NCBI GenBank assembly: GCA_020080175.1
Contig: JAGHQL010000201.1
Location: 1-45,109, forward strand
Reading direction: 5' to 3'
From: Glutinoglossum americanum
Taxonomy: Eukaryota > Ascomycota > Geoglossomycetes > Geoglossales > Geoglossaceae
Length of the DNA: 45,109 nt
In this document: positions 1-8,977 of the stretch, one piece after another
Numbering within the stretch: position 1 is the first letter of the stretch
Layout: each line of letters starts with the position of its first letter
Made by a program: the position numbers and the translations under genes
Notes under the pieces: model-generated
Seen by the model: the letters and a program-made list of their open reading frames with translations, nothing else
What the model was told of the DNA's origin: nothing
Databases searched by the model: none

Positions 1-70
1 CTGCGGGTCGCCAAGCGGCCGGGTTGAAGGTGCCAAAACCCGACCCTACCCGACCCGATGCGCAGCCTAG
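1..70. repeat. Right-end fragment of a short hAT-like terminal-repeat element
   Basis: GC-rich stretch ending in ACCCGATGCGCAGCCTA, the same terminal motif seen at 651, 704 and 1137. Its inner part (CTGCGGGTCGCCAAGCGG...) matches the copy at 591-651 with several differences. The left end lies outside the window. There is no coding potential. Confidence 0.55.
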
Positions 71-289
71 GAACAGGCCCCCGATGGGTCCTGTTGTTAG
101 AACTTGACAGTAGGCAAGGCACGGCTGAGAGCTGAGATTTGGCCCCTGCGACCCTCCACATCCTCTTATAGTTAAGTTGTTATCCCTGATAAAAAAAAGT
201 GGTAGTGAGTTTATTAAAATACCCCTACTGTACATCAGGTAGAGAGAAGGATATCAGTTATCCTTAGTGGTTGGTTTAGATATTTAACA

Positions 290-472
290 TAGGCTGCGCA
301 TCGGGTCGGGTAGGGTCGGGTTGAGAGCCTCCAAACCGACCCTGCAAAACCCGGCCGACCCGCTCGCTAAAGCTGCCCAAAGCGGCAAAACTAGCTGTTT
401 TAGGCAACTTTAGCGGGAGCACATTGGAAAACCCGGCAGACGGTCGGGTACCCGAAACCCGTTGCGCAGTCT
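290..472. repeat. Short terminal-inverted-repeat element with internal foldback
   Basis: The left end is TAGGCTGCGCATCGGGT and the right end is ACCCGTTGCGCAGTCTA, inverted copies of each other with a few changes. The flanks ATTTAACA and ATTCAACA look like an 8 bp target duplication with one mismatch and a one-base offset, as hAT elements make. Inside (about 359-416) CCCGCTCGCTAAAGCTGCC pairs with GGCAACTTTAGCGGG, so the core can fold back. It is non-autonomous and has no transposase. Confidence 0.6.
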
Positions 473-552
473 AAATTCAACACGATTGGGGGTTGGTGAG
501 ACTCATGACTGGAGTCAGGTTAAGCTATTCTATTGATGGCGGGATACCCCTC

Positions 553-651
553 AGTAGGCTGCGTATCGGGTTTCGGGTACCCGGCCCTCACTGCGGGTTA
601 TCAAGCGGCGTGGTTATACATTCCAAAACTCGATCCTAATGTGCAGCCTAA
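553..651. repeat. About 97 bp copy of the same terminal-repeat family
   Basis: It starts TAGGCTGCGTATCGGGTTTCGGGTACCCG and ends AATGTGCAGCCTA. The middle resembles bases 1-60. No matching target duplication is visible beside it. Confidence 0.55.
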
Positions 652-660
652 CCATAACTA

Positions 661-705
661 GACTGCGCAACGGGTTTCGGGTACCCGACCCGATGCGCAG
701 CCTGA
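661..705. repeat. 45 bp mini-element, nearly all terminal repeat
   Basis: GACTGCGCAACGGGTTTCGG leads to GTACCCGACCCGATGCGCAG, so almost the whole unit is two inverted ends meeting at a GGGTACCC core. It is bracketed by an 18-base direct repeat, GCAGCCT(A/G)ACCATAACTA, at 643-660 and 697-714. This could be a target duplication or a 54 bp tandem step. Confidence 0.5.
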
Positions 706-841
706 CCATAACTATATCCCTAATGAGGTTTTAGGTAGCTAGCTTGAGAAACGTTTTAACACTTAAATCAAGGTTGCTTTAATTGCTACTTAATTACCAT
801 ACTAGCTAGTAGCCAATTGATAAGTTACTTACAGAAAGAAC

Positions 842-2001
842 TAGACTACACAAGGGGTTTCAGGTACCCGACCCGGCCCTGGGTAAAACCTGGCCATCGG
901 GTAGGGTAGGGGTCCTAATATTGGTGACCTGACCCAGGGTAGGGTTACAATGTTCAAAACCCTACCCTGGGCAGGGTTGGGCAGGGTACCCAGCCAGGAA
1001 TTTTACCTTTTCTAGCAGTCATTTTTAGGGGTCCTATGGCATCAATTAAAATTTCAACCTTTTTTCCAATTACTCAATTTGGCTTAGCACACAATATCTT
1101 GGTGAAATCTGATCTAATTGGGGCCGATGCGCAGCCTAATGATTATATTGGTTAAATATTTGTTAGACCTTAGCGTAGGTCTGATGGGTTGCAGTGGCAG
1201 TGTGCCAGCATCTACGCAGTCGGTATGACCGCTACGGCTAAACGATCGGGTTATACGGCGTTACGCCTTCGTGGTGCGGCTATATAGAGAGCTAGAATCC
1301 GTTGTCATTCAATATGTAATAGAACTAATCGCTGTCCTCCTAATGAGGCCAGCGACCCCCTTCAAAAGGGGTGCGGGGTCCGCGATACATGACGTCACAC
1401 CCGAAAGCCCTCAGAATGCAGGCGCTGTGCTGGCACCAATCCAGCGAGGCAAGTGGAAGCTGTATAGGCAACGCTAGCCGCATCTCTTACAATATTGCTC
1501 ATATGATCCTACTTAGCTACTTGGCTACGGAGGCTCGGATTACCTTATCAGGCAACTGACTATGAGCCATAACAATAGCAATAATAATATTTAATTTATA
1601 TTAAAAACTTATTTATTATAAGTTCATCTCATATAATACTGACATTATTTGTTTTATTTATGTTATTTACCCTACCCTATACTGGTGGCAGGTTGGGTTT
1701 GCCAAGAAACCTTGTGTTAAACCCAATTAGGTCAGATTTCACCAAGATATTGTGTGCTAAGCCAAATTGAGTAATTGGAAAAAAGGTTGAAATTTTAATT
1801 GATGCCATAGGACCCCTAAAAATGACTGCTAGGAAAAGTAAAATTCCTGGCTGGGTACCCTGCCCAACCCTGCCTGGGGTAGGGTTTTGAACATTGTAAC
1901 CCTACCCTGGGTTGGGTCACCAATATTAGGACCCTACCCTACCCGATGGCCAGGTTTTACCCAGGGCCGGGTCGGGTACCCGAAACCCCTTGCGCAGTTA
2001 T
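842..2001. mobile_element. Compound hAT-like element with long inverted arms
   Basis: Two arms of about 270-280 bp (about 843-1123 and 1717-2000) are inverted copies differing at only about ten positions, including one single-base indel. The outer ends (TAGACTACACAAGGGGTTT and AAACCCCTTGCGCAGTTA) belong to the same terminal family as the smaller copies to the left. The left arm runs on to another family end, CCGATGCGCAGCCTA at 1137, so that arm may be a complete element by itself. The 590 bp between the arms has a different base composition and no long open frame. It holds small hairpins such as AGACCT-tagcgt-AGGTCT near 1168. I see no transposase and no clean target duplication at the outer ends. 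The high arm identity suggests a recent event, or gene conversion between arms. Confidence 0.6.
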
Positions 2002-2516
2002 CAGCAACCCTCCATATGCACTTGCCTGGACTAGGCTACGCATCCGGTCGTGGGGTCGGATACCCGTACTCTGTCTGGGGCAACCTAACTCATACTATCA
2101 AATCTGAACCCTAATGTCAATGACACGCTAGCAGCTATGGGGACAGCCTCCAAGGAGTGCTTGTAGAGCTTATAGGCAGTGTGATACTGTGCCGCAGTCT
2201 CGACAAGGGCTGCAAGGGTTGCATGACCGGGGTCTTACGAGTACTCCTTACAGCTGTTCAACCACTATACTGGCCAGCGGCTAGCCAGCAAGTCACTCAT
2301 ATAGTTTTTGTTTATTTATTAATGTTGTTATGCTCCTTTTAACTATTTCCGTGCTTGAAGTAATAATAGTCTTTTAGGGGCTGACTATCAATAGACTGGA
2401 GAACTATTTTTCGTGAATGGGTTTTCGGTATAGGTTCTCACGGACCGGATAACGGATTAATTTCTTGTGATAAAACGAAACTCCTGTTTCATAATCTGCC
2501 ATGCACTTCGATCACG
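2002..2516. other. Repeat-edge intergenic stretch, no gene seen
   Basis: At about 2032-2065 AGGCTACGCATCCGGTCG and GGATACCCG look like one more decayed end of the terminal-repeat family. The rest is ordinary intergenic sequence that becomes the 3' flank of the minus-strand SRA gene. The short open frames here have no recognisable protein content. Confidence 0.4.
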
Positions 2517-3974
2517 TCAAGTCAATCCGAGCAGTCCTCTGATCTTCGCAAACTCAGCAATCTCTTCATCAGTAGGGCGAGCTTCCACACCCGTGTATCT
2601 CATTGGATCCTGTCCTGGTCGCCTCCTCAATTCAAAACGATGCATAGCGGTTTCCGTGTGAAGGATCTCATAACTAATGACATCATAAAGTCCATCATAG
2701 CGAAGACCTTTTGTCGGGCGATAACCGTTACTTTTTGGAAGTTTCGCAGTACGGATGACCCGGACGGGGTGTGGATCGCCTGATTTGTAAGAGCGATATG
2801 TTTCTAAAAGGCGGGAGGTACCAGTGGAAGGTTGACCTTCTGAGCCGGATGTGCCACAGTAGAGTATGCGATCGCCTTCATCGCAATCTTCATATCCCCC
2901 ATTGCTCAGAACAACCGAAAAAGCGCCTTTTCCTGTTTGTCCGTGGATGCCTCCTTCGATTTCGCCATGACCGCCATCTCTTTTTGCACAGATCTGCAAT
3001 GGCCACCATTGGCCGTTTTGAAGGTTGTTTTCTCCCCAAACGTTGCAAGACACGATCCCCAAATAGTCTTTCCTCAACTTGTGTCCAGTATGTTTGGTTC
3101 CAGTCCCTTTTCGTTCTGTGTCGATACCGCGCAGTAGGTGAGGATCGAGGACGCCCTTGAGCCATCGAAGGTAAAGTGCTAACGAATCGGCTTTTATGTC
3201 CCATGGAAATTCAGGGTCATTGAATATTTGGGGCAGACCAACATCGTCGTCTAAAACTTTGGATTTTTTGACAATGATGGGGCTTAGGAAGTCGTAGAAC
3301 TCCATCTGATGCAATCTTTTGCGGATATTAGCTAAATTGCCCGGGTACGCGCTACCAGATCCTTCCGTTGTCTTTCGACAAATTTTAATCAAGTTGTTGA
3401 TGTTGGAAACTGTGACCAGATCTCCGCGATTGAATTTAGCTCTCATGTCCACGTTGTCATAAAAGGATGCCGGATAGGTTGTTGTGCGTGTTTCAATAGT
3501 CTCGCTGGGTTCTTGGGTTAGAAAAGCCGAAGTCCTCAATGCAGAAAACCAATTCACGCTTACATTCCATCATCAACTGGTATTCGCTTCCTTAATAGCT
3601 TTTTTGGAGGCGCAAAGGGCCGGTTGGACCCATGTTCTACCTTTTGCTTAGTTCCATGCTGCGACTTTGTACTCAGTAACAGAACTTGGCACTGATGGCG
3701 GAAGACTAACAATGGCTGAGGAACTACTCTCAGTTCCCCGTCTTGAACCACCCAGAGTAGGTTCCAAAGATGCATCTGTAGCTGTTGGTCTGGTTGAAGT
3801 ATCCTTGCTCTCAGGTCCATAGTGGCCCTGTTGCTCGTCTTTGTGTCCTCTCTGATACTCTCGTTTCGCTTTCTTGATAGCCGCTTGGAAGTCCGTATCG
3901 GAGTGAGATCGTTTCCTCGCGGGCTCGAGGTTCGAGTACCGATTCGTCGGAAGTTTAGTGAGCTTTTCTGCCAT
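2517..3974 (-). CDS. SRA-YDG domain protein (methylated-DNA-reader-like)
   Basis: I model three exons, 3711-3974, 3564-3658 and 2517-3504. The 52 and 59 bp introns keep phase (donors GTTAGT and GTAAGC) and give about 448 residues. The N-terminal 110 residues are charged and low-complexity, then a basic patch (PPKKLLRKR) leads to the SRA-YDG domain over roughly residues 260-435. Domain signs are GIHG, a GAFSVVLSNGGYEDCDEGD block, YCGTSGSEG, HPVRVIR and LRYDGLYDV. SRA domains of the UHRF1/SUVH family bind 5-methylcytosine, often hemimethylated DNA, by base flipping. There is no RING, SET or PHD motif, so this is a stand-alone reader rather than a UHRF1 or SUVH orthologue. It is divergent from the MST1 gene, with its 3' end against the repeat cluster. 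Domain certain; methyl binding inferred from family; first intron less certain than the second. Confidence 0.85.
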
Positions 3975-4620
3975 TGCTCTTCACTATCTAATAGATTTAG
4001 CTAAGAAATAAATAGTATGGTCTAGGGCGATATACTTGAGGAAATGGCACCGAGTCGACCTAGTCTGAGGTGTTTTCGCGTGTAGAAAAGCGACAATCTG
4101 GAGTCGGGGAGTGAGGATAGCACGCGTCGCGAAACAGCAAGAACGGACGTGGGTGAGTCAACTGCATGGGCTTAGCTCACTTGGGACTCGGCTGTCGGGT
4201 GACGGAAAGATGGTAGGAAGGGAGACCACCAAAAGTCTTTTGTAGGCACTGCTCTGGTTAAACCAGTGCCTAGAGCTAGCTGAGCATGAACTGAAATCTG
4301 GGAGTCGCCATATATTCTACCTGTAGTTACTCCTATTCATGTTGCTGAGTAGAGCAAAAGCTGGTGTAGAATACCAACATCTTGAAATGATAACGGATGA
4401 TGAAACGCGTGCGTCTTTACTCTTTTTAAGACACTTTCAGAATATGTAGGCTGCCTGAAGTGGCAAGATAGTCTGGGGAGCTTCAATGTTTAACTGATTC
4501 AAGGCACTCCTAACTCGCGTTGCCTAGAAATTTTTTAGCACTGCCTTTGTCACCTCCACTTTCTCTCATTGCTCGGTTACATAGCGAACACACGTGGAGG
4601 GTTCGATTTTCCTCGATTCA
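3975..4620. promoter_or_regulatory. Divergent promoter region of the SRA gene and MST1
   Basis: 646 bp lies between two divergent start codons. I see no coding frame. It holds the inverted repeat listed at 4243-4272. No clear TATA box or known operator could be fixed by eye. Confidence 0.4.
4243..4272. repeat. Perfect 9 bp inverted repeat with nested alternative hairpin
   Basis: TAGGCACTG and CAGTGCCTA are perfect inverted copies around a 12-base spacer. The spacer takes part in a second palindrome, CTGGTT-A-AACCAG, so two mutually exclusive hairpins are possible. It could be a binding site for a dimeric factor or could be chance. Confidence 0.35.
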
Positions 4621-6207
4621 ATGATTATTCTTGAGCTACTCTCCACGCTTCGGCCCTCAATCCGACTACCTAACCCTGTCTATAAAGAAGCGCGGTGGCT
4701 ACCGGTTGTCTTCTTGCGCAATTGTTCATCTTGTTCAGATCCATACCTAGCTCCCCTTGCTGTAGTGCAAACCCCGAGCCATTCAGTCACATCGCTGGCA
4801 AACCATCGAACGCTTGCGACTGACCAGGAACTGTTTACCACATCTTTACACAGCCCCGGATCGCCATTGTTTCTTCCCAATGGCGCCCATATATTCAACA
4901 AACTTCTATCTTTCCTCCGCGCTCAGCATCAACAATACGGGTTTCAAGAGGTCATCACGCCGACGATATACAAAAGATCACTCTGGGAGATATCTGGCCA
5001 CTGGGCAAATTACAAGAATGACATGTTTGAGGTTAGAGGCCGAGGTGCATCTGGCCAAGTGGAAGGAGCAGAGATCGGCGAAGAGGCAGAATATGGCCTC
5101 AAACCTATGAACTGCCCAGGCCACTGTTTGCTATTTAAATCACAGAAGCGAGCATATAGGGAGTTGCCCATTAGATATGCTGACTTCAGTCCGCTGCATA
5201 GAAATGAAATTTCGGGCACATTGAGCGGGCTGACGCGGGTACGGAGGTTTCACCAAGATGATGGGCATATTTTCTGTCGACCTTCGCAGATTTTAGAGGA
5301 AATTTCTCTAACGCTTGACTTCGTATCTATGGTCTATAAGACCTTCAAACTACCTCCATTCAAACTTGTCCTATCAACTAGGCCGAAGGACAACTACATT
5401 GGCACTATTGAGGAGTGGGATGTAGCGGAACAAGCGTTGAAGGGAGCTCTCGAACGAAGCGGCCGACGGTGGGATATTAATGAGGGAGACGGCGCCTTTT
5501 ATGGGCCGAAAATTGATATTGTGCTTAAAGACTCAGATGGGAAGGAACACCAAACTGCGACAATCCAGCTGGATTTTCAACTCCCTCAGAGGTTCGGCTT
5601 GCAATACCACGCTCCTGCGCCAGAGTTGGAGAGGAGAGGCATTCACACAAATGATCCGGAACTACTGAGAGAGAGCGGTGAAGTCTCACCAGTCATCATT
5701 CATCGTGCAGTTTTGGGTTCTCTTGAACGATTCATGGCCATTTTAATCGAGCATTGCAACGGGCGTTGGCCGTTCTGGATTAGTCCAAGGCAAGCGGTCG
5801 TTCTCACCGTTAATGGAAGCGATTCTGTTAGAGGCTACGCCAAAACGGTGCAGAGTTGCCTCTCAGGGTTGATAGTGTCCAGGGATGAAGTCGACGGGAT
5901 AAGATCACCCCAATTCATCAATCAGCAGACTTTTCTGGTCGATCTGGACGATAGTAATAGATCTTTGGGCAAAAAGATATCAGAGGCCAAGAGAAAGAAG
6001 TACAATATGGTCGTCATTGTCGGCCAGAAAAATGTTCAGAGTTGCACAGTTCATCTCGACCTTACTGGTCAGCCGGATCGGGATAGGGCAAAGTCTCTTC
6101 TAAGCAAGGCTGCCCGGAGGATAGTAATTGAGGACTTAAAATCAGTGGAATTGGCTCTAGACGATTTGTACACCTACTTTTGTCGGCTGGCGCGCGAGTA
6201 TCAATGA
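4621..6207 (+). CDS. MST1: Mitochondrial threonyl-tRNA synthetase
   Basis: One uninterrupted frame of 528 codons. It charges mitochondrial tRNA-Thr. The open frame reaches back to a GTG at 4594, but the first ATG is at 4621, which I take as the start. The first 60 or so residues are rich in Arg, Ser and Leu with few acids, as a mitochondrial presequence should be. The class II catalytic core follows: the KPMNCPGHC block (about residue 160), motif 2 around FSPLHRNEISG and RRFHQDDGHIF, the GDGAFYGPKIDI block, and motif 3 GSLERFMAILIEH. The anticodon-binding domain starts near RWPFWISP. The TGS and N2 editing domains of the cytosolic enzyme are absent, as in yeast Mst1. It is divergent from the SRA gene. 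Confidence 0.93.
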   Translation: MIILELLSTLRPSIRLPNPVYKEARWLPVVFLRNCSSCSDPYLAPLAVVQTPSHSVTSLANHRTLATDQELFTTSLHSPGSPLFLPNGAHIFNKLLSFLRAQHQQYGFQEVITPTIYKRSLWEISGHWANYKNDMFEVRGRGASGQVEGAEIGEEAEYGLKPMNCPGHCLLFKSQKRAYRELPIRYADFSPLHRNEISGTLSGLTRVRRFHQDDGHIFCRPSQILEEISLTLDFVSMVYKTFKLPPFKLVLSTRPKDNYIGTIEEWDVAEQALKGALERSGRRWDINEGDGAFYGPKIDIVLKDSDGKEHQTATIQLDFQLPQRFGLQYHAPAPELERRGIHTNDPELLRESGEVSPVIIHRAVLGSLERFMAILIEHCNGRWPFWISPRQAVVLTVNGSDSVRGYAKTVQSCLSGLIVSRDEVDGIRSPQFINQQTFLVDLDDSNRSLGKKISEAKRKKYNMVVIVGQKNVQSCTVHLDLTGQPDRDRAKSLLSKAARRIVIEDLKSVELALDDLYTYFCRLAREYQ

Positions 6208-6462
6208 GGACTGCTCTTTCCTGTATTATTTGAAGATCTCTACTGGGAGAACTGGGCACGCTTGGCTAAGAACGGTTAGTCGCATCTAAGCATATACATA
6301 ACTCGGCACCTCCCAAGTTAAACTCCCAACCAACACATTTCCTCAAAGCAAATCACCCTATATGCGGCAACAAGTCCTGTTCCATCCGAGCCGCCTGGTT
6401 GTGTAGCCGCTACATATATTTCTTGTACATGATTTAAACAAACGCCTTGGCCGGCGTTGGCT

Positions 6463-7018
6463 ATGAATAATCTCGAATACCAAAACTCGGCCCTTAGGTC
6501 TGTGAACTCTTTCTCAGATCACACATCCTCTCTGGTAAGAGGTACGGCCTACTGAGGGTAACGACAGTAAGGACACAGCCGAGCAGCCACAAGCTCCAAA
6601 TAGTGGATTCGGGCAGCAACCTTCTACCACCACAAACAGTAGCAGCTCTCAGGTCCGCAAACGCAACATGGACAGTACAATTTCATCTTCTCCATCCAAC
6701 AAAAAGTCTCGACGCGCAACTAGCAGCCAACCTGACGAAGCAGAGCCCCCGCCTTCTGCTAACGGTGAGCGTCCGCGTTTGTCTGAGCAGGAGAAGAAAA
6801 ACAATCACATCGCCTCCGAACAGAAGCGCCGCCAGGCTATAAGAGAAGGATTTGACCGACTCACAGAGCTTGTACCAGGATTGGAAGGGCAAGGAAGGAG
6901 TGAAAGTGTGGTGCTAAGGAAGAGTGTGGATTTCATGCGGAAAGAAGTGGAGGAAAGAAGAGTGCTTGTCGCTAGGATCGAAGCTCTCGGTGGGGAGGTG
7001 CCGGAGAGTCTAAGGTGA
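6463..7018 (+). CDS. INO4-like bHLH transcription factor
   Basis: The certain part is the frame through ATG 6668 to TGA 7018. It carries a basic helix-loop-helix near the C-terminus: basic region NNHIASEQKRR (His-Glu-Arg type, E-box binding), helix 1 IREGFDRLTELVPG, loop GLEGQGRSE, helix 2 SVVLRKSVDFMRKEVEERR. Fungal INO4-like proteins of this layout bind E-boxes and govern lipid and other genes. The frame stays open upstream of 6668 with a coding-like Ser/Gln/Pro-rich stretch. I therefore propose a first exon 6463-6497 joined across a 70 bp intron (GTCTGT...CGACAG) to 6568, giving about 161 residues. The conservative start is 6668. The stop TGA lies inside a strong donor-like string, AAGGTGAGT, so a spliced variant with another C-terminus is possible. 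Confidence 0.75.
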
Positions 7019-7549
7019 GTAAAGGGGTGCGAAAAAAGCCCCGGCTATGGAGGCTTTCATGTCTGGTGCCTGGCTTGTCGTGTTGGATCATCTTGGAGGG
7101 TGTAGTGTTGGGCGGTAGGCATATTCTTCGGGGGCGGCTTCGAGGCTAGCGCTGACGGCGCCGGATGACCTTGCATGGATATCTTCAGTTTGGGCGCCCC
7201 TCCCCTGCTGGTTTTTCTAAATGGTCGCGCGGCTTGGTTATGTATCGCTGCGTAGGGACTTTGTGGTTTCACTGTTTAGAAGTAGAAGAGGTTGGATTCG
7301 TTTCCACAATGGTCTGGCTGCATTCCGCATTGCACAACTTGGGAGGAATTGCTTTTAGTTATCGCGATAAAACAAAAATCCCCGATGTACCATAGCTTCT
7401 GCATTGGATTCTGATTGACCTGTTTGGGGCTTTCCTGTTCTAACGAGAATTCTATTTCAGCTTAAGGAATCGTCCTAGCTATAGGTGCCTCATCATATTC
7501 AAAACTTTTCAGTGCCTATGATAAGCTACTAATTGTAAAGATAGGACAT
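7019..7549. other. Tail-to-tail intergenic region, no gene seen
   Basis: 531 bp lies between the convergent bHLH and Maf genes. The one open frame here (7165-7395) shows no family resemblance and no splice partner. I see only 3' flanking sequence. Confidence 0.4.
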
Positions 7550-8498
7550 TCATTCTTCAGGAGTATTTTCAAACTCGTCGGCCGGCTCATCATGTGTCAT
7601 GACCTTTTCAATACACTTTAGCGTTGCTCTCAGAGGAAGACCCACGACGTTATCATGCGTTCCTTCTATTTTCTCTATTAAGATCGAACCCATCCCCTGA
7701 ATGCCGTACCCGCCCGCCTTGTCCGCACCCTCTCGCGTATGGACATATGCGAGTATCAGATCATCTGTCACTATAATGGGAGAAAGGCCGAAGTGAGCAT
7801 GGCAATGTTCCTCGCTGAACGACTCACGCATCTTACCCATCTTATCAAACGTCACTATTGTCTCTTCTACGCTCGTCTCCATGGCATATCCTGGCGCGAT
7901 CGCACTCTCTAGCGGCGTCATTACCACCACCGCTGTGTAAACCTTGTGCGTCGGCCAATTACGTAACAGGGTAAGCATCATAATATGCTCTTTCTCACTC
8001 CTCGGTTTCTCTAGGATTTCGCCCACATGCGATACTACGATGGTATCAGCCGCAATGATTAAAGCAGGCTCCCCAAGGGTTTTATTGTTGATCTCTTTGC
8101 TGTAGACATGGATGGCCTTTCGGGTGGCGGTCTGGAGCACGTATTCGAAGGGAGAGGTAGAGCCTTTAGGGATATCTTCAGGGACAGTTGAAGGGATGAT
8201 TTCGATGTTCGTGAGGCCGATCTGACCACCACCACCCAGTGTATCAGCAGGGTGCCCACTAATGAGCACTCGGTGGGAGCCTAGATACGAGATGAGGTTG
8301 GCATACTTGAGCTAAGAGCTGCCTCCGCCTCGGTGAGGCAGATGCGAGAATTACTCTCCTTCCCCTCACCATATTTAATGCTGGGAGGTCCAACGGGAGT
8401 GGAGGTCGCAGCATAGGAGCTTTAGTTGGAACGCCGGCATCAGGCGATACGCACGGTGGTGGTTCAGATGGAACCGTTTCATACTTGGGGTTAGGCAT
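7550..8498 (-). CDS. Maf-like nucleoside triphosphate pyrophosphatase
   Basis: Two exons, 8307-8498 and 7550-8221, are joined across an 85 bp intron (GTATGC...GGTCAG, phase 0) to give 287 residues. Maf/YhdE proteins hydrolyse non-canonical or selected dNTPs and NTPs to monophosphates (house-cleaning). Family signs in order are the substrate loop ILASASPRRRQLL near residue 52, which the splice restores, the catalytic aspartate in IIAADTIVV, KPRSEKEHIMML, the KVYTAVVVM strand, GADKAGGYGIQGMG and the closing NVVGLPL. The first 50 residues are Pro-rich and probably disordered. An in-frame Met at VRGRRVI could also serve as start. It is convergent with the bHLH gene. Confidence 0.92.
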
Positions 8499-8977
8499 GG
8501 GGTTAAATCTAAGTAGCGTATTCCGGCGTTTGTGTTGGGTATGTCTTTGTCGTAGATGGTTGAGAAGGTAGTGAAGCGAAGACTTATCGCAATTAGACGA
8601 ACCGCTGACGTCACTTGCGCGCGGGCTTGTCTTCTAGCAACTTGCTTCATTATTCTTTAATTGCTCCTCTACTTGTCCTCCGCTGGGTTAAGAAAGCGCT
8701 GGAGAGGAGAGAGTTAAGCCGGTAACGAGAAGATGAAGTAATTGAGGAAGGAGCGCAGGGGAGGGATATCTACGTAGTATGCAGCTCGGCCCTGCCGCCG
8801 AGGTGTTCGGTCCCTCATATAACATCCTCCTCTGCACATTCGTCATGGTTGTCATTGATAGCAGCCCTATCGTTATTTTAATCAATTCGTTCGTCCACAT
8901 TCCTCTACGTCGACTCTAATCTCAATTCATTGGCGGTACCTTTCCTTCTTCTAGCTCTGGGATAACTACCCTCAGTT
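8499..8977. promoter_or_regulatory. Divergent promoter region of Maf and MDR genes
   Basis: 479 bp lies between divergent start codons. It holds the palindromic CRE listed separately and a pyrimidine-rich run just before the MDR start. The small open frames are not recognisable. Confidence 0.4.
8606..8613. promoter_or_regulatory. CRE palindrome TGACGTCA
   Basis: A perfect TGACGTCA lies 108 bp upstream of the Maf start codon and 365 bp upstream of the MDR start. ATF/CREB-type bZIP factors bind this site in fungi, often in stress control. Site seen directly; use inferred. Confidence 0.35.

Noticed and set aside
1162-1575. TGTTAG...ATAACA segment between the inverted arms, possible solo LTR
   Set aside because: The TG and CA ends alone are weak; I found no 5 bp target duplication or primer-binding site, and no related coding remains nearby.
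2110-2260. Minus-strand stretch reading like ALVETAAQYHTAYKLYKHSL, a possible transposase remnant
   Set aside because: About 40 residues only, flanked by stops, with no motif I could tie to a family.
1271-2342. Several small open frames in the repeat cluster
   Set aside because: They have no family resemblance, lie across inverted repeats, and some lack ATG starts.
2771-3160. Plus-strand open frame of 129 codons opposite the SRA gene
   Set aside because: It is a shadow of the conserved SRA coding strand; its protein is unlike any family and has no start context.
7165-7395. 76-codon plus-strand frame after the bHLH gene
   Set aside because: No homology seen, no splice partner, and it lies in convergent 3' flank.
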